This document shows, one piece after another, positions 18,024-28,064 of a stretch of 64,000 nucleotides of DNA. The notes beneath the pieces were generated by a model. It was not told where the DNA came from. It was given only the letters and a program-made list of their open reading frames with translations, and made no database searches. Position 1 is the first letter of the stretch; every line of letters begins with the position of its first letter. Position numbers and translations under genes: made by a program. The stretch comes from Chaetoceros tenuissimus (taxonomy: Eukaryota; Bacillariophyta; Thalassiosirophyceae; Chaetocerotales; Chaetocerotaceae): the NCBI GenBank assembly GCA_021927905.1, contig BLLK01000061.1, positions 62,001 through 126,000 of the forward strand. Direction: 5' to 3'.

Positions 18024-20084
18024 TTACAATTTTTTTAGTGCTTGTTCTAGTCTTGGGATCCAATAATCTTCTGCTTTTCTATTTATCCAACAATTACAGT
18101 ACTTCTTATTCCCTCCATCGTCAAATTGAAAGCCATCTTTGTGGTTTTGATCAGAAAAAGGAAGCTCATCGGGGCATTCATATCCTACACCGCACATTGT
18201 TTTCTTGTAAACACATCTGGTTATCCTATTTGTTCCTTCATTTGGAGTAGTAGACTTGGCATGAATCATTACCCCTTCCTCTAGCTCATCTACAAATCTT
18301 TCATCCTCAGGGTGATTTCTACCAGACACTTTTCCTCCACGTTTTACTAGGCTAGCAGTGATTGTTGCATAATGAACAAAATGTGAATAGACAAAATCAG
18401 GTCGATAGAGTTGTTTCATAGCTCGTTGAAATCTTTCTGGTTTAGGACTCTTGATATATTCGCAATTAAAGGTTTTTAAAAAGGTTTCACTCTTTTTGGG
18501 AACAAGACATGAAGATACACCTGGCGTGCTTTCGTCCGCAGCTTCTTCTCGTGTCGGACAATCCTTGTATCCATATGTTTCTTCCATTAGACTCACTCGT
18601 GGTCTAGCACGAGTGGATCGAAATTTTAAAATCTTTCGCTTCTCTTTGACATCTACATCATTTACGACTTCCTTCCAATTATTATATTTTCCCATAGGAA
18701 TCAAGTACTCATCTGGGTCTAAAAATGCCATCCAGTCTGTTTGAGGGCCAAAGCGCGCTCGACAACTAGCTTCTGCTGCATATTGACTCGATCTCTCTCC
18801 AGGATCATCGTGAGCAGGACGGTTGTTATTACATATCTTACATGGCCAGTCTATATAAGTCACATGTTTGGAATCAAACAGATCAACAACTTCTTTCAAA
18901 TTTGTAGTATTGGTATTGGCTGCAGAATTATCGTAGACAACGACATGATCAAACCCAGCAATAATATTGAATGATATCCATTCCTTCAGTCTTTCTTTAC
19001 CATCTGTCAAAGTCACAGCATCTCCTCTTCGATTATGAGCTGCACTGGACCATGTACAAGCCACAAGTTTGTATGGCTTCTCTTTGGGAGTAGAAGTTTC
19101 TACATTTACCAGACTGTGCAACGAGATGGGAATATTCTCCCACCGCGTACTTTGATCCATGGGCTGCATAAACAAAGATTTACCCCAATTTTTATAAACA
19201 TCAAATTGCTTCTTGCCTACTTCGGGTAACATCCATTGACCCGGTTCTCGCACTGGAGATTTGATTGTTGCTAAATCCAAATAAAGCTGAACACCATTAT
19301 GTAATTTCTCCTTGATACTTTCAGGTAAAGGACAATGAAATTCCAAAGAACTCAACCAAAATTGTGCCATACCCTTTCCTTCAGTCTCATACATGCCATC
19401 CATATTTTTCCTCCAAGTTGCATATTCATAATTAAAAGGATATTGACTAAATACAATTTCTTCATGAATCATTTTACCATGCTCGTATAAATGATATACA
19501 CATTGAAATCTAGTTTCTTTGATATCGGCATCTTCTTCGCTGGAAATTTGATACGCCGAAGAACTAGAAGAAGAGGAAGAATCCTTTGGCTGTGACTTTT
19601 TCAAATGTATGGGTTGGAACAAAGCCATTTGTGGTTCCAAGTTTTTCATTACATGTTCATTTCCCTTGCCAGTATGACATCTCCTTCTATTTTGAGCCAG
19701 CAGTATAACTTTCGATGCATTATGTGATATGAATACGTCATGTATCCATGGAAGATAAGCATCGCCATCAGGGTAATTGTCAATGACTGGAAATTGTCGA
19801 ACTTCATCTGTATGCTCCAAAGATGTTGCAAATTCTATTCTTTCATGTGATGTCCCGTTGCGATACAAGTGTGCTATGAGCGGTAAGTTGACCCGATCCT
19901 TTGAGTCTACTACAGTACCATGGTCAAAGGTATTTGCAGATTGAGAAAGAACAGATGAAAGAAATTCATAGGGCGTCGGATGAAGATAATTGGTCTGAAG
20001 ATGATAGACGTAAAGACAGACGAATGTGTAGCCAACTATAAAGACCAGAGCAATTTCAAATATGCTGCGCTTTCGTAATATCAT
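18024..20084 (-). CDS. Type II membrane glycosyltransferase, GT92 (DUF23)-like
   Basis: Predicted 686 residues from ATG at 20084. An N-terminal cytosolic stub (ILRKRS) and one membrane segment (about residues 9-28) give a Golgi type II topology. The catalytic part, roughly residues 340-600, shows GT92 family features: LKEWISFNIIAGFDHVVVYD, SSQYAAEASCRARFG and TDWMAFLDPDEYLIP, the last holding the acidic metal/nucleotide-sugar motif around residue 455. GT92 enzymes include galactosyltransferases of N-glycans and arabinogalactans. A poly-Ser linker lies near residue 170. The C-terminal ~60 residues carry CGVGYECPDE and CNCW. The exact sugar and acceptor cannot be read from the sequence. Confidence 0.85.
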   Translation of the reverse strand: MILRKRSIFEIALVFIVGYTFVCLYVYHLQTNYLHPTPYEFLSSVLSQSANTFDHGTVVDSKDRVNLPLIAHLYRNGTSHERIEFATSLEHTDEVRQFPVIDNYPDGDAYLPWIHDVFISHNASKVILLAQNRRRCHTGKGNEHVMKNLEPQMALFQPIHLKKSQPKDSSSSSSSSAYQISSEEDADIKETRFQCVYHLYEHGKMIHEEIVFSQYPFNYEYATWRKNMDGMYETEGKGMAQFWLSSLEFHCPLPESIKEKLHNGVQLYLDLATIKSPVREPGQWMLPEVGKKQFDVYKNWGKSLFMQPMDQSTRWENIPISLHSLVNVETSTPKEKPYKLVACTWSSAAHNRRGDAVTLTDGKERLKEWISFNIIAGFDHVVVYDNSAANTNTTNLKEVVDLFDSKHVTYIDWPCKICNNNRPAHDDPGERSSQYAAEASCRARFGPQTDWMAFLDPDEYLIPMGKYNNWKEVVNDVDVKEKRKILKFRSTRARPRVSLMEETYGYKDCPTREEAADESTPGVSSCLVPKKSETFLKTFNCEYIKSPKPERFQRAMKQLYRPDFVYSHFVHYATITASLVKRGGKVSGRNHPEDERFVDELEEGVMIHAKSTTPNEGTNRITRCVYKKTMCGVGYECPDELPFSDQNHKDGFQFDDGGNKKYCNCWINRKAEDYWIPRLEQALKKL

Positions 20085-20438
20085 GGTATAAGAGCGGACT
20101 GTGATTGTTATGATCTATTGTAATGCCACGTACTATTGAAACGAAGCAGCGAGGTTTGTACCTAATTCATCATTCAGTAAAAATTTTGTATCCGTTTTGT
20201 TTTTTGGCCGTTTTACTTTATTAAAAGTATGAATCTTTACACCCCTTCCCCTTGTTTACGGACAATCCTCAGCGAAATGACCCCAAACACGTTTTTTACA
20301 CACGTTCATGTTCATGATGTGCGAGTGTAGTGTTTTAATAACAAATAGATTCGACTAGAATTCATATTCCTATTCCACTGTAATAACACCAGGAGCACTT
20401 CATTGTCACATCATAGTATAGCAGCAGAAAATCTCAGA
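20085..20438. other. Intergenic, divergent promoters
   Basis: Lies between the GT92-like gene (-) and a small membrane protein gene (+). Nothing beyond AT-rich sequence is seen. Confidence 0.5.
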
Positions 20439-20762
20439 ATGATAATCAACGCAAAAACCGTCATCATATCCCTCATAGTCATCTCCATCGTTGGCTATTT
20501 TGCACTTCAAATGATACGACAATTTGCACTCTCCATCGCACTGGAAAATCATCAAGCGAATGAGGCAATGGATTCTAAAGAAGAAACAGAAAGAAAGAAG
20601 AAAATTGCATTGGCGGATATCAGGGCCAGTGATGCTTTTAAGAAAGTGGAGCCATTGATCAAAAAGGGTAGCAGACCTAGTACCCCTGTGAGAGTGAGGG
20701 AGGAGGATATCGAGAAGGAAGAGGCTAGTGCAAAGACTGATGATACAGCTGCTCTTGTTTAA
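20439..20762 (+). CDS. Small single-pass membrane protein, unknown
   Basis: Predicted 107 residues from the first ATG at 20439; the frame is open for twelve codons upstream, but only from a TTG. Residues about 5-27 (AKTVIISLIVISIVGYFAL) are one membrane helix. The rest is a charged, probably helical Lys/Glu-rich cytosolic tail that includes SRPSTPVRVREEDIEKEE. There are no conserved motifs I recognise. The length, the clear hydrophobic-to-charged switch and the codon use favour a real small gene, but support is limited. Confidence 0.55.
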   Translation: MIINAKTVIISLIVISIVGYFALQMIRQFALSIALENHQANEAMDSKEETERKKKIALADIRASDAFKKVEPLIKKGSRPSTPVRVREEDIEKEEASAKTDDTAALV

Positions 20763-21106
20763 GTTGGCGCACTATCTCAAAGAAGTTTTGAATTTCAGTT
20801 TCATATTTGTTGTTGTATCATTCCAATCAAAAGATACTCATGATGGGTGGATACTATGCCTGTATGTGCTTCTTGGGCCAAAGATCGAGAAGAAATGCCA
20901 GTACAAAATCATGGTGAAATTTGTTTTTACCGCTTAATTAAATTTAAATTGTATAATAGAATATTGAATGAAAGATGCATGATTTTTAACCGTGCAGAGA
21001 GAAACGGAAAATACATACATCACACTACTATCAGCACTTTGAAAAAATATGCTTCTGGTTAAATAAGGTAAGCTATCTGAGATATCAAATATGCATATTA
21101 AACTGC
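20763..21106. other. Intergenic between convergent genes
   Basis: Terminal regions of the small membrane protein gene (+) and the proteasome-alpha-like gene (-). Nothing else is seen. Confidence 0.5.
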
Positions 21107-22018
21107 CTATGTACTATGTTCCAACATTTCTCTAGTCACTCGGAAAATTCCAAGCTCTGAATGAATAACAACAATATCTACATCGTCGCAAATCTCATTG
21201 GATTGTTCATATTCTCCTAGTTTTTCTTTTTCTTCCTTGTATACTTTTCGGAATGCATTCCTGGTGGACTGAATTGATTCTCGCAATGCATTCGATTCAT
21301 CGTTATCTTGTTCACTTTCATCATCTCTTTCATCTCTCGCCAGTAAATCTTGCAGCCCATCACGTATCCTTTTCTCGCCCCCCAAAACAAATACACCGTG
21401 ACTATCTTCGTCTCTATGAAATCGTTCAACTATACTTCCAGATGGTTCAGTCACATACAAATCTATATCCCCATTTTGATCTATAGCACAAATACAAATC
21501 TCCGATCCAAAGGGTCTGATTCCCCCTCCGAAACAATGTTGTTGACATTTATTCGCAATGGCAGTAGCAAGCCTTTTCGCACAACTTTTAGGATTGAGAT
21601 AGGAAGACTTTACAAGAGTTATACTTGGTCCGCTGTACTGTTTCATAGTTTTCAACTCATTCCTTGCCAATTGTAGTAATGATACACAATCTGATAAAAC
21701 ACCATTGATTCCAAATAATAGGGGAGTTTTATTGGATTGGGAAATGGGTATGGATACAATGCGACTTTGTGCCTTTGTAGATTGCTTTTTAGTTGCCATG
21801 ATTGTGTAACTACACTTGGGAAGTTTATGAGAAAGGATTACCATGGGATGACTGTGTGAGGATGCTTCAGAAGCATATTCAACCTGTTTTAGCTGACCTG
21901 ATGGAGTGAATAATGGAGTATTGAGATCATAGTTGTACACATTAAAGTTGTAATTGCTGCAAATTGCAGTTGGGAGAGCTGCTAGTAAAAAGACTATTTG
22001 AAGAAATGTACCAGTCAT
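21107..22018 (-). CDS. Proteasome alpha-subunit-like protein with a signal peptide
   Basis: Predicted 303 residues from ATG at 22018. A signal peptide (MTGTFLQIVFLLAALPTAIC) leads straight into the N-terminal signature of 20S proteasome alpha subunits, YNYDLNTPLFTPSGQLKQVE (about residues 28-47). Further alpha-type features are LLFGINGVLSDCVSLLQLAR, the GGGIRPFG loop and LYVTEPSGSI. Alpha subunits form the gating outer rings of the 20S core and lack peptidase activity. This copy is divergent, has an acidic insert (DERDDESEQDNDE) near residue 225 and should enter the secretory route. No transit-peptide-like stretch separates the signal from the fold. It may act in the ER or in the periplastidal compartment of the complex plastid, or be a repurposed paralogue; this is inference. 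Confidence 0.8.
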   Translation of the reverse strand: MTGTFLQIVFLLAALPTAICSNYNFNVYNYDLNTPLFTPSGQLKQVEYASEASSHSHPMVILSHKLPKCSYTIMATKKQSTKAQSRIVSIPISQSNKTPLLFGINGVLSDCVSLLQLARNELKTMKQYSGPSITLVKSSYLNPKSCAKRLATAIANKCQQHCFGGGIRPFGSEICICAIDQNGDIDLYVTEPSGSIVERFHRDEDSHGVFVLGGEKRIRDGLQDLLARDERDDESEQDNDESNALRESIQSTRNAFRKVYKEEKEKLGEYEQSNEICDDVDIVVIHSELGIFRVTREMLEHST

Positions 22019-22328
22019 TGCAGAAACAAGGTCAAGGTGCTTTTGAATATGAGCACAATAGTAAGTATCACAGTACTTTATTGCTTTGCTGATGATTCTT
22101 CTTTTCTAATTAATAGATGGAAAAGCCAAAAGTGATGATGAGAGAGCGTTTTATTTGCGTCAAGAATCATGAAGCCATGTCGGGTCCGACATCATTTTAT
22201 AAAAATGCATTTCAGATAAAAATGAAAAAGAAAATATCCATTGTACCGTCGTACCACAAATTGCAACTACTGAATTGAATGTAATTCACTTTCTAAGTAA
22301 TTAAGAATATATATATATATGTAAAATT
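22019..22328. other. Intergenic with a short AT microsatellite
   Basis: Spacer between two minus-strand genes. It contains an (AT)n run of about 14 bases at 22308-22321, next to the stop of the P4-ATPase gene. Nothing else is seen. Confidence 0.5.
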
Positions 22329-25300
22329 TTATGCAGAGATGGAAGAATCTTCGAATCGTACAGCTTTCTTCTCTCTTCTCTTTTGAGGGAAATACACATA
22401 TTTTTGTATTTCCTTGTGTATTTGAGTTTGTGACGGGTAAAACATGTTTCCAAAAACTTTCATTATCACATCAATTGAAGTAGCAGCCACGGTGACAAAG
22501 GCAATCACAATCCATACGATTGATCTTGTATGGAACAAATGATTGGTCACCGAGACAAAAGGAGAAAAGGAAGAAGCACCTCCTTCTCCAATGTATTGAT
22601 AAGTGTATACAAAGAAAAAGTTGAAAGCGAGGGATAACCAGATAAGTCCGAACCATGTGTATCCCAAACGACTCCAGAAGCCTCCATTCTTTGTTTTTTT
22701 GCAGGATGGAAAGTTTCCATTTATGATGGATCCTGATTCGTACAAGACCTTGATTCCTAATGTCCAATTCAACACCATGAAGATAGTTGTACCAAAAATT
22801 TTGACGCCTCCTCCTTCTCCATCTCCTGGCACGTCGTGATAAACCATAAGTCCCTTGGTATACGTAGTCATGGAACCACCAACACTTAAGCATAACGAAC
22901 ATAAGAAGTATATGATATTGGTATGGATAAGTACCAAAGCGATCCATCGGAAAGTTGTTCGTAATGACATGTGCTCATTATTTGGCCCCGATGCGTACAA
23001 CTGTGGATTTTTCTTGACATAATCTTTTTCAAGATCTCTATCGAACATTCCTAGGAAAATGATTGGCCATCCACACACAAAATTGAAGGCAGATAGAACC
23101 CACATATCGAAAACAGGTGTGCCACTGTAGAAAGAGATTCTACAATATGCCATGAGGAGACATGCTAGAACGGCATTTTTGTAAAATGAATATAGTACAG
23201 TTTTGCTCAAACGGATAAAGTTCCATCTTCCGTGCACAAGGAGTAGATCTTCTAGGAATCTAAATTGTGCAATAGAAAAGTCAGATGCGTTGACTGCCTG
23301 CTGACCTTCTAATCCCGAAATTCCAATACCTACTTGAGCTTCTTGAATCATACCAACATCGTTCGCACCATCTCCGATTGCTAGAGTTACCGGTTCGGGT
23401 TGTACAAACTGCTTGACAAGCTTTACAAGTAGTGCCTTTTGCTTTGGACTTACACGACAGGCAATCACAGACTCGCAGTTACTAGCAACAGAAAATAATA
23501 GCTCCTCTAGTAGCTTGTTCTCTAAAAAGTGGGCGAGTGCTGAACCTTCAATCACTAGTGCTCTAGATCCTCCAGCAAGTGGATTTGCATTATCTCTTGA
23601 ATCTTGTGGTAGTATATTAAAGTTCGAGTAATACTCAGCCTTTTTCTCTTTTGTCAAATGTTTCACAAGATTTCCCTTACGCACATCTCTGTCGACAGCA
23701 AACATCTTTTCCAATAAGGTCCTCTTCTTCTTGTTAAAAATCTTCTCTGGAGCAGCTGATTTTCCTGGAACAAAACTTTGCATCGACAATGTATCTTCGT
23801 CTACAACTCGATCTACTACTCCTCTACTCGAAAGAGAGTCAGCAGTCATAGAACCCAAAGTAATACTTCTTAAAGCTGCTTCAGAAAGAGCATTATTCTG
23901 TAAATCTATGCTTGCTCTCGCAGAGCTTGCACGAGTAAAGACTGCAGGAACTGTATTCGGCCCACCATCGAAGTCAATTTCACCTGCATCTGCTGAATTG
24001 CGTCGTGCATGCCTCAACTCTGCTGCACCTTCTCTAGACTCAAGATAGTCATCCAAGAGCTTCTCGGCTAATCTTCTAACTTCTCTAGCTTTGGACTCCA
24101 TTAAAAGTTCCTGCTTTTGCTCTTCGTCAATATTTTTCAATTCCCTTTTGGAGTAATCTTTGAAAAATAATCCGGCAATCATGTAGTAAAGTCGCCTTCT
24201 ATTTCTTGAAAATCCTCTCCACATCTTTCCAAATGCCTTCAGACAACCGCAAAAGCATGTAATTGGATTTGATTTTGCTGTTTGATTCAGAGCATCTTTT
24301 TGATATTGGGGTAGTTTACCCATTTTCACAAGTCTCATGAATTCCATTGCAACTAAAGCCTTAACTCTCTTCTCTGAACCATCTGCAACATCCGTGAGAT
24401 GCATTGTTGGTGTCAATACCTTTGTCGAGTATCCAATCTCAATTGCAGTCTCACGCTTATCTCCGGTCAGTACCCAAAGTTTGATTCCAGCTCTACCAAT
24501 GTTGTAAATAGTATCAGGTACTCCATCTTGAAGTTTATCTTCAATAGCTGTAGATCCAACAATGTGTAATTTAGTCTCAATATCATATGCAGCTTTTCTC
24601 AACAAATTCTTTCTATCAGTAATTGATGTTGAAGCAACTTCGTACTGCTGCAACCACGATGAACATTCCGACTCAGTCAAGAAACGCACACCAAGGACTA
24701 AGGTACGAAGACCTTCTGATGCGAAAACACCCAGGTGAGATTGCATGTTTACCAGTGCCGAAGATTCCCATTCGTCTCCCGGACCAGGTTCTTCCTTGAT
24801 ACTCATGCTATTACCCAAAGTCTCTCCAGAAAAGATATTATCTCCTCCTTCACAAACTTTTGGGTCTAACATTGAAGAATCGGCACCCTTACACATGAGA
24901 ATAGGGATTGAGCCCATAGACTCAGGAGCTCGAACCAGAACAGACATTCTTTTGCGGTCAGAGTCAAACTTGTTGACAGCCAATACTTGCCAAGTTTCGC
25001 TTGAAGTTCCTGCAAATTGGGTCCCAAGTTTGGACTCTGCAGTTTTAATAGTATTTTTTAAATCGTTTGAATCACTGCCAACGGTCGGTTTAGCAGTAAC
25101 TGAAGCAACTTCTTTTGCTGACAATCTTCCACTGTTTAGGCCTCTTGTAATTGCTGGAATAGTAAGTAACGACGGTGATGAACACGATATTTTCACGCCA
25201 TCAGAATCACGTCCAATGAGTTGGAAATCATACTCATTACTTGCAGCATCTACTAGTGCTCCCTCGTCCGGACTTTCTGCTTGATAAGCAAAACCTCCTG

Positions 25301-27659
25301 GTGCCCCATCTTTACCTTTTGTAATCGTTGTCTCCGAATGTAAACTTTTCGCAATTGAGTCAGCCACGCTTGAATCTCCTGGTAACGAAAATTTGGTCCC
25401 TTTTGCGCTGAAGACAGCATTGTCTGTCTCCTCTTTGGTCTCTACCACTGTACCTAGTCTTGTGCTATGTTTAGAGTTCTCCATAGTGTTGTTTCTACTT
25501 CTATTTTTGAATGGAGAAAAGAAAGACCCAACATTACTAGATGCAACTGAATCATCACTTTTGCCAGCAATTTGAGATGTGTCAATTTCCTTCTCCACGA
25601 CCACTGTATGGCAAATGGACATGACTCGCAAAAACATTTCTGCATTGAAAGTAAGGAATCCATCTTTCTTGCCACTACCTTTTCCCGAATATTCAATCTT
25701 AATACCTCCTTCTTCGTCATCGGTCTTTGAGACATCAATGCTTCCAACCAGAAGTCGTTGTAATGGGTGGAAGACATGTTGCGCATTTGAACCCGCTCTA
25801 ATATCATCGTTGTCATCGTCATCTAAATCAGGACCAACTTTTTCAACTGGAGCTCCAAAAATAAGACCATCCACCGAGCATCGTTTAAATTTCATAACAT
25901 TTTGGGTCAAAGTTCCAGTTTTGTCTGAGAAAACATATTTGACTTGTCCCAAATCAGTGATGTTAGTACTTCTTGCAGCTGCTGGTGTATCAGTTTCCTC
26001 ATGATACATGTCTTTATCCCAGTTAATAAATAACATCAACATTAAAGTGATGAATTCCACAGTGACGTATAGACTCAGTGGTACAAAGTTATTCAACAAA
26101 GTGATGAAGGTAAAGATAAATGCAAAGAAGGGCGGTTGTTTGGTCCTCCATTCTGGCGCCTCAAACTCTTCCAAATACGGCCAAGAAGTACCTTCTACAT
26201 TGTATCCAGCGTACCATAGTTCGTCAAATTTTCTCTGATGTTCATAATCTCCAAGAATTGCCAAGATTGATACGCATGCAATCATGAGAAAAAGAATCAC
26301 TACAACAGTTCTGTTCATCAAAAGATCGAGTCGACTGAACTTGGATGGAGTTGCTACAGAATTTCTTGCGAGCTTTGTATCTGCACCGGTAAAACAAGCA
26401 ACACCAAGTGCCCATTCAGTATTTCTCAAAACTGCTCCACGCAATAAAATATTTTCTGCACCGAGTGGAACATCGATACTAGATGCATCCTTCCTAGTAG
26501 GCGGCAAAGTAATTTTTCCGGAAAAAGTATTTACAGAAGCATTGGGTGCTTCAGAAGTAATGGAAGCAACATATCTGGTATCATTTTTAATTTCGACATT
26601 TTCTTCCACGCCAGTGTTTGTATTGCTAAATGAAAAGTTTATTCCTGGAATAATACTCAAGGTACTTCTGCGTTTTGGAGTTGCTACAAATGTATCACGC
26701 ATATGACTTGGGTTAAAAGGATTTCTTGTAGCTCCAACTCCTTCAGGAAATCCCAAAAGCGACATACGACAGATACGTTTGACAGCTCTTTCAATAGTTT
26801 CTAATTTCGGATGGGTGTTTTCCTTGGCACCTTTTCCAATGTTCCTTGGAGTTGAGGATGCCGACAAGTCCGGAGGAATTTGAGGCACATTTCTTAGTTT
26901 CAAGTTTGTTTCTCCATCGATGGGACTAGTTTCAATATAAGCCGCGCCATTTTCCCCACTACTTCCTAGTAAAATGATATCAGCCGGTACCATGTCCCTA
27001 TTCTTCACCAATACAATGTCACCCGCTCTCATGTCCATTCTTCTAATTTTTGTAAAAGCAATGTTGGTGGTATCAATCAAGGGTGCAGCACTTTCTACAT
27101 CAATAGTTTTGCGATTCTTTTGCACTGCCTTGGTCAAATCGTGCAATTTCACCTCGACATCGGAGCCATCCATGATGGTTTTATCACGAGTTGCACCTTC
27201 TTCCAAATCTTCAGCTCGTCTCAAAACTACAACGTGGTGATTATTCGTATCTCTGTCACTTCTGTGGCGTTTCATGTCTGCTGCTCCTTCTTGTGCGAGA
27301 GAGATGGAAATAACCACAGCTAGTGGACCGAGGGTGGTCCATGGTGACACTGATGATTCAAAGAGATCCGTGTAGGTACCGAGAAACATAAGACAGCCCA
27401 TTACTAAAAAGTAAAGGTTACCATTTCGTCGAAATTGTTCTCGGATAGCCTACAGATATGGACAGACACATGACACGAGCATTCTAGAGTTAGAAAGAGG
27501 AGATTTATGTGCAAAGAGATGACATGCTGATACTGAGGTACTTACAATCGGGAGGAAATTCAAAAGATTATATTTGCTCGTGTAGATGGCATTATCTGTC
27601 CCTTGTACTGATCCTTTACCAATAGTGATGGTTCGTTGTTCATCGGAATAAGTCGACAT
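22329..27659 (-). CDS. P4-type ATPase (phospholipid flippase), enlarged
   Basis: Two exons, 27659-27546 and 27449-22329, joined across a 96-base GT-AG intron. The join restores NAIYTSKYNLLNFLPIAIRE, the conserved P4-ATPase N-terminus. The product is about 1744 residues. Motifs in order: IETSPIDGETNLK (actuator domain), DKTGTLT with the phosphorylated Asp at about 547, KGADSSM (nucleotide-binding), LTGDKRETAIEIGY, and GDGANDVGMIQEAQVGIGIS near 1395, followed by the C-terminal membrane helices. P4-ATPases flip phospholipids to the cytosolic leaflet with a CDC50 partner. Usual length is 1100-1300; here about 850 residues lie between DKTGTLT and GDGxND, nearly double the norm, through charged low-complexity inserts. 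Frames open inside it on both strands are shadows. Confidence 0.95.
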
Positions 27660-28064
27660 GATGAACCCCTTTTCAAAATGTTTCTATGTGCCTGAGAAGA
27701 GATGTTTTCCAATTTACGAGTAGATTCCAATGAACAGACACATACACAACTCAGATTTGTTCATGGAAATGAAAAAGGAAGATCACGGCACTTGAACTTG
27801 CATGAAAACAAGCAGAACTTGTTACCTAGGTTACCAGTTTGTGGATGAATTTAAGGATGCATGACGTGGATTAATTTTGATGCTCGCCAATGTCCTAGAA
27901 TAATACTAATGTAGCCATATAGGAACTTTCGTAGATACAAATTTTGGCCAAATCCAACTCGGATCTTTCAATTTTTTTTACAAACGGAAATAAAAAAAAT
28001 GATTATGGATTCTTGGACTAATGGAAAATATCAAAATATCATATCAAAATCAATATATATTAGT
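27660..28064. other. Intergenic, P4-ATPase promoter
   Basis: Lies between the P4-ATPase start and the stop of the tyrosyl-tRNA synthetase, both on the minus strand. A poly(T)/poly(A)-rich stretch lies at 27971-27999. Nothing else is seen. Confidence 0.5.

Noticed and set aside
22308-22321. (AT)n microsatellite
   Set aside because: Too short to mean more than ordinary slippage in an AT-rich 3' region.
22471-22947. 158-codon minus-strand frame within the P4-ATPase gene
   Set aside because: It overlaps the conserved C-terminal membrane helices of the ATPase in a different frame and has no family features.
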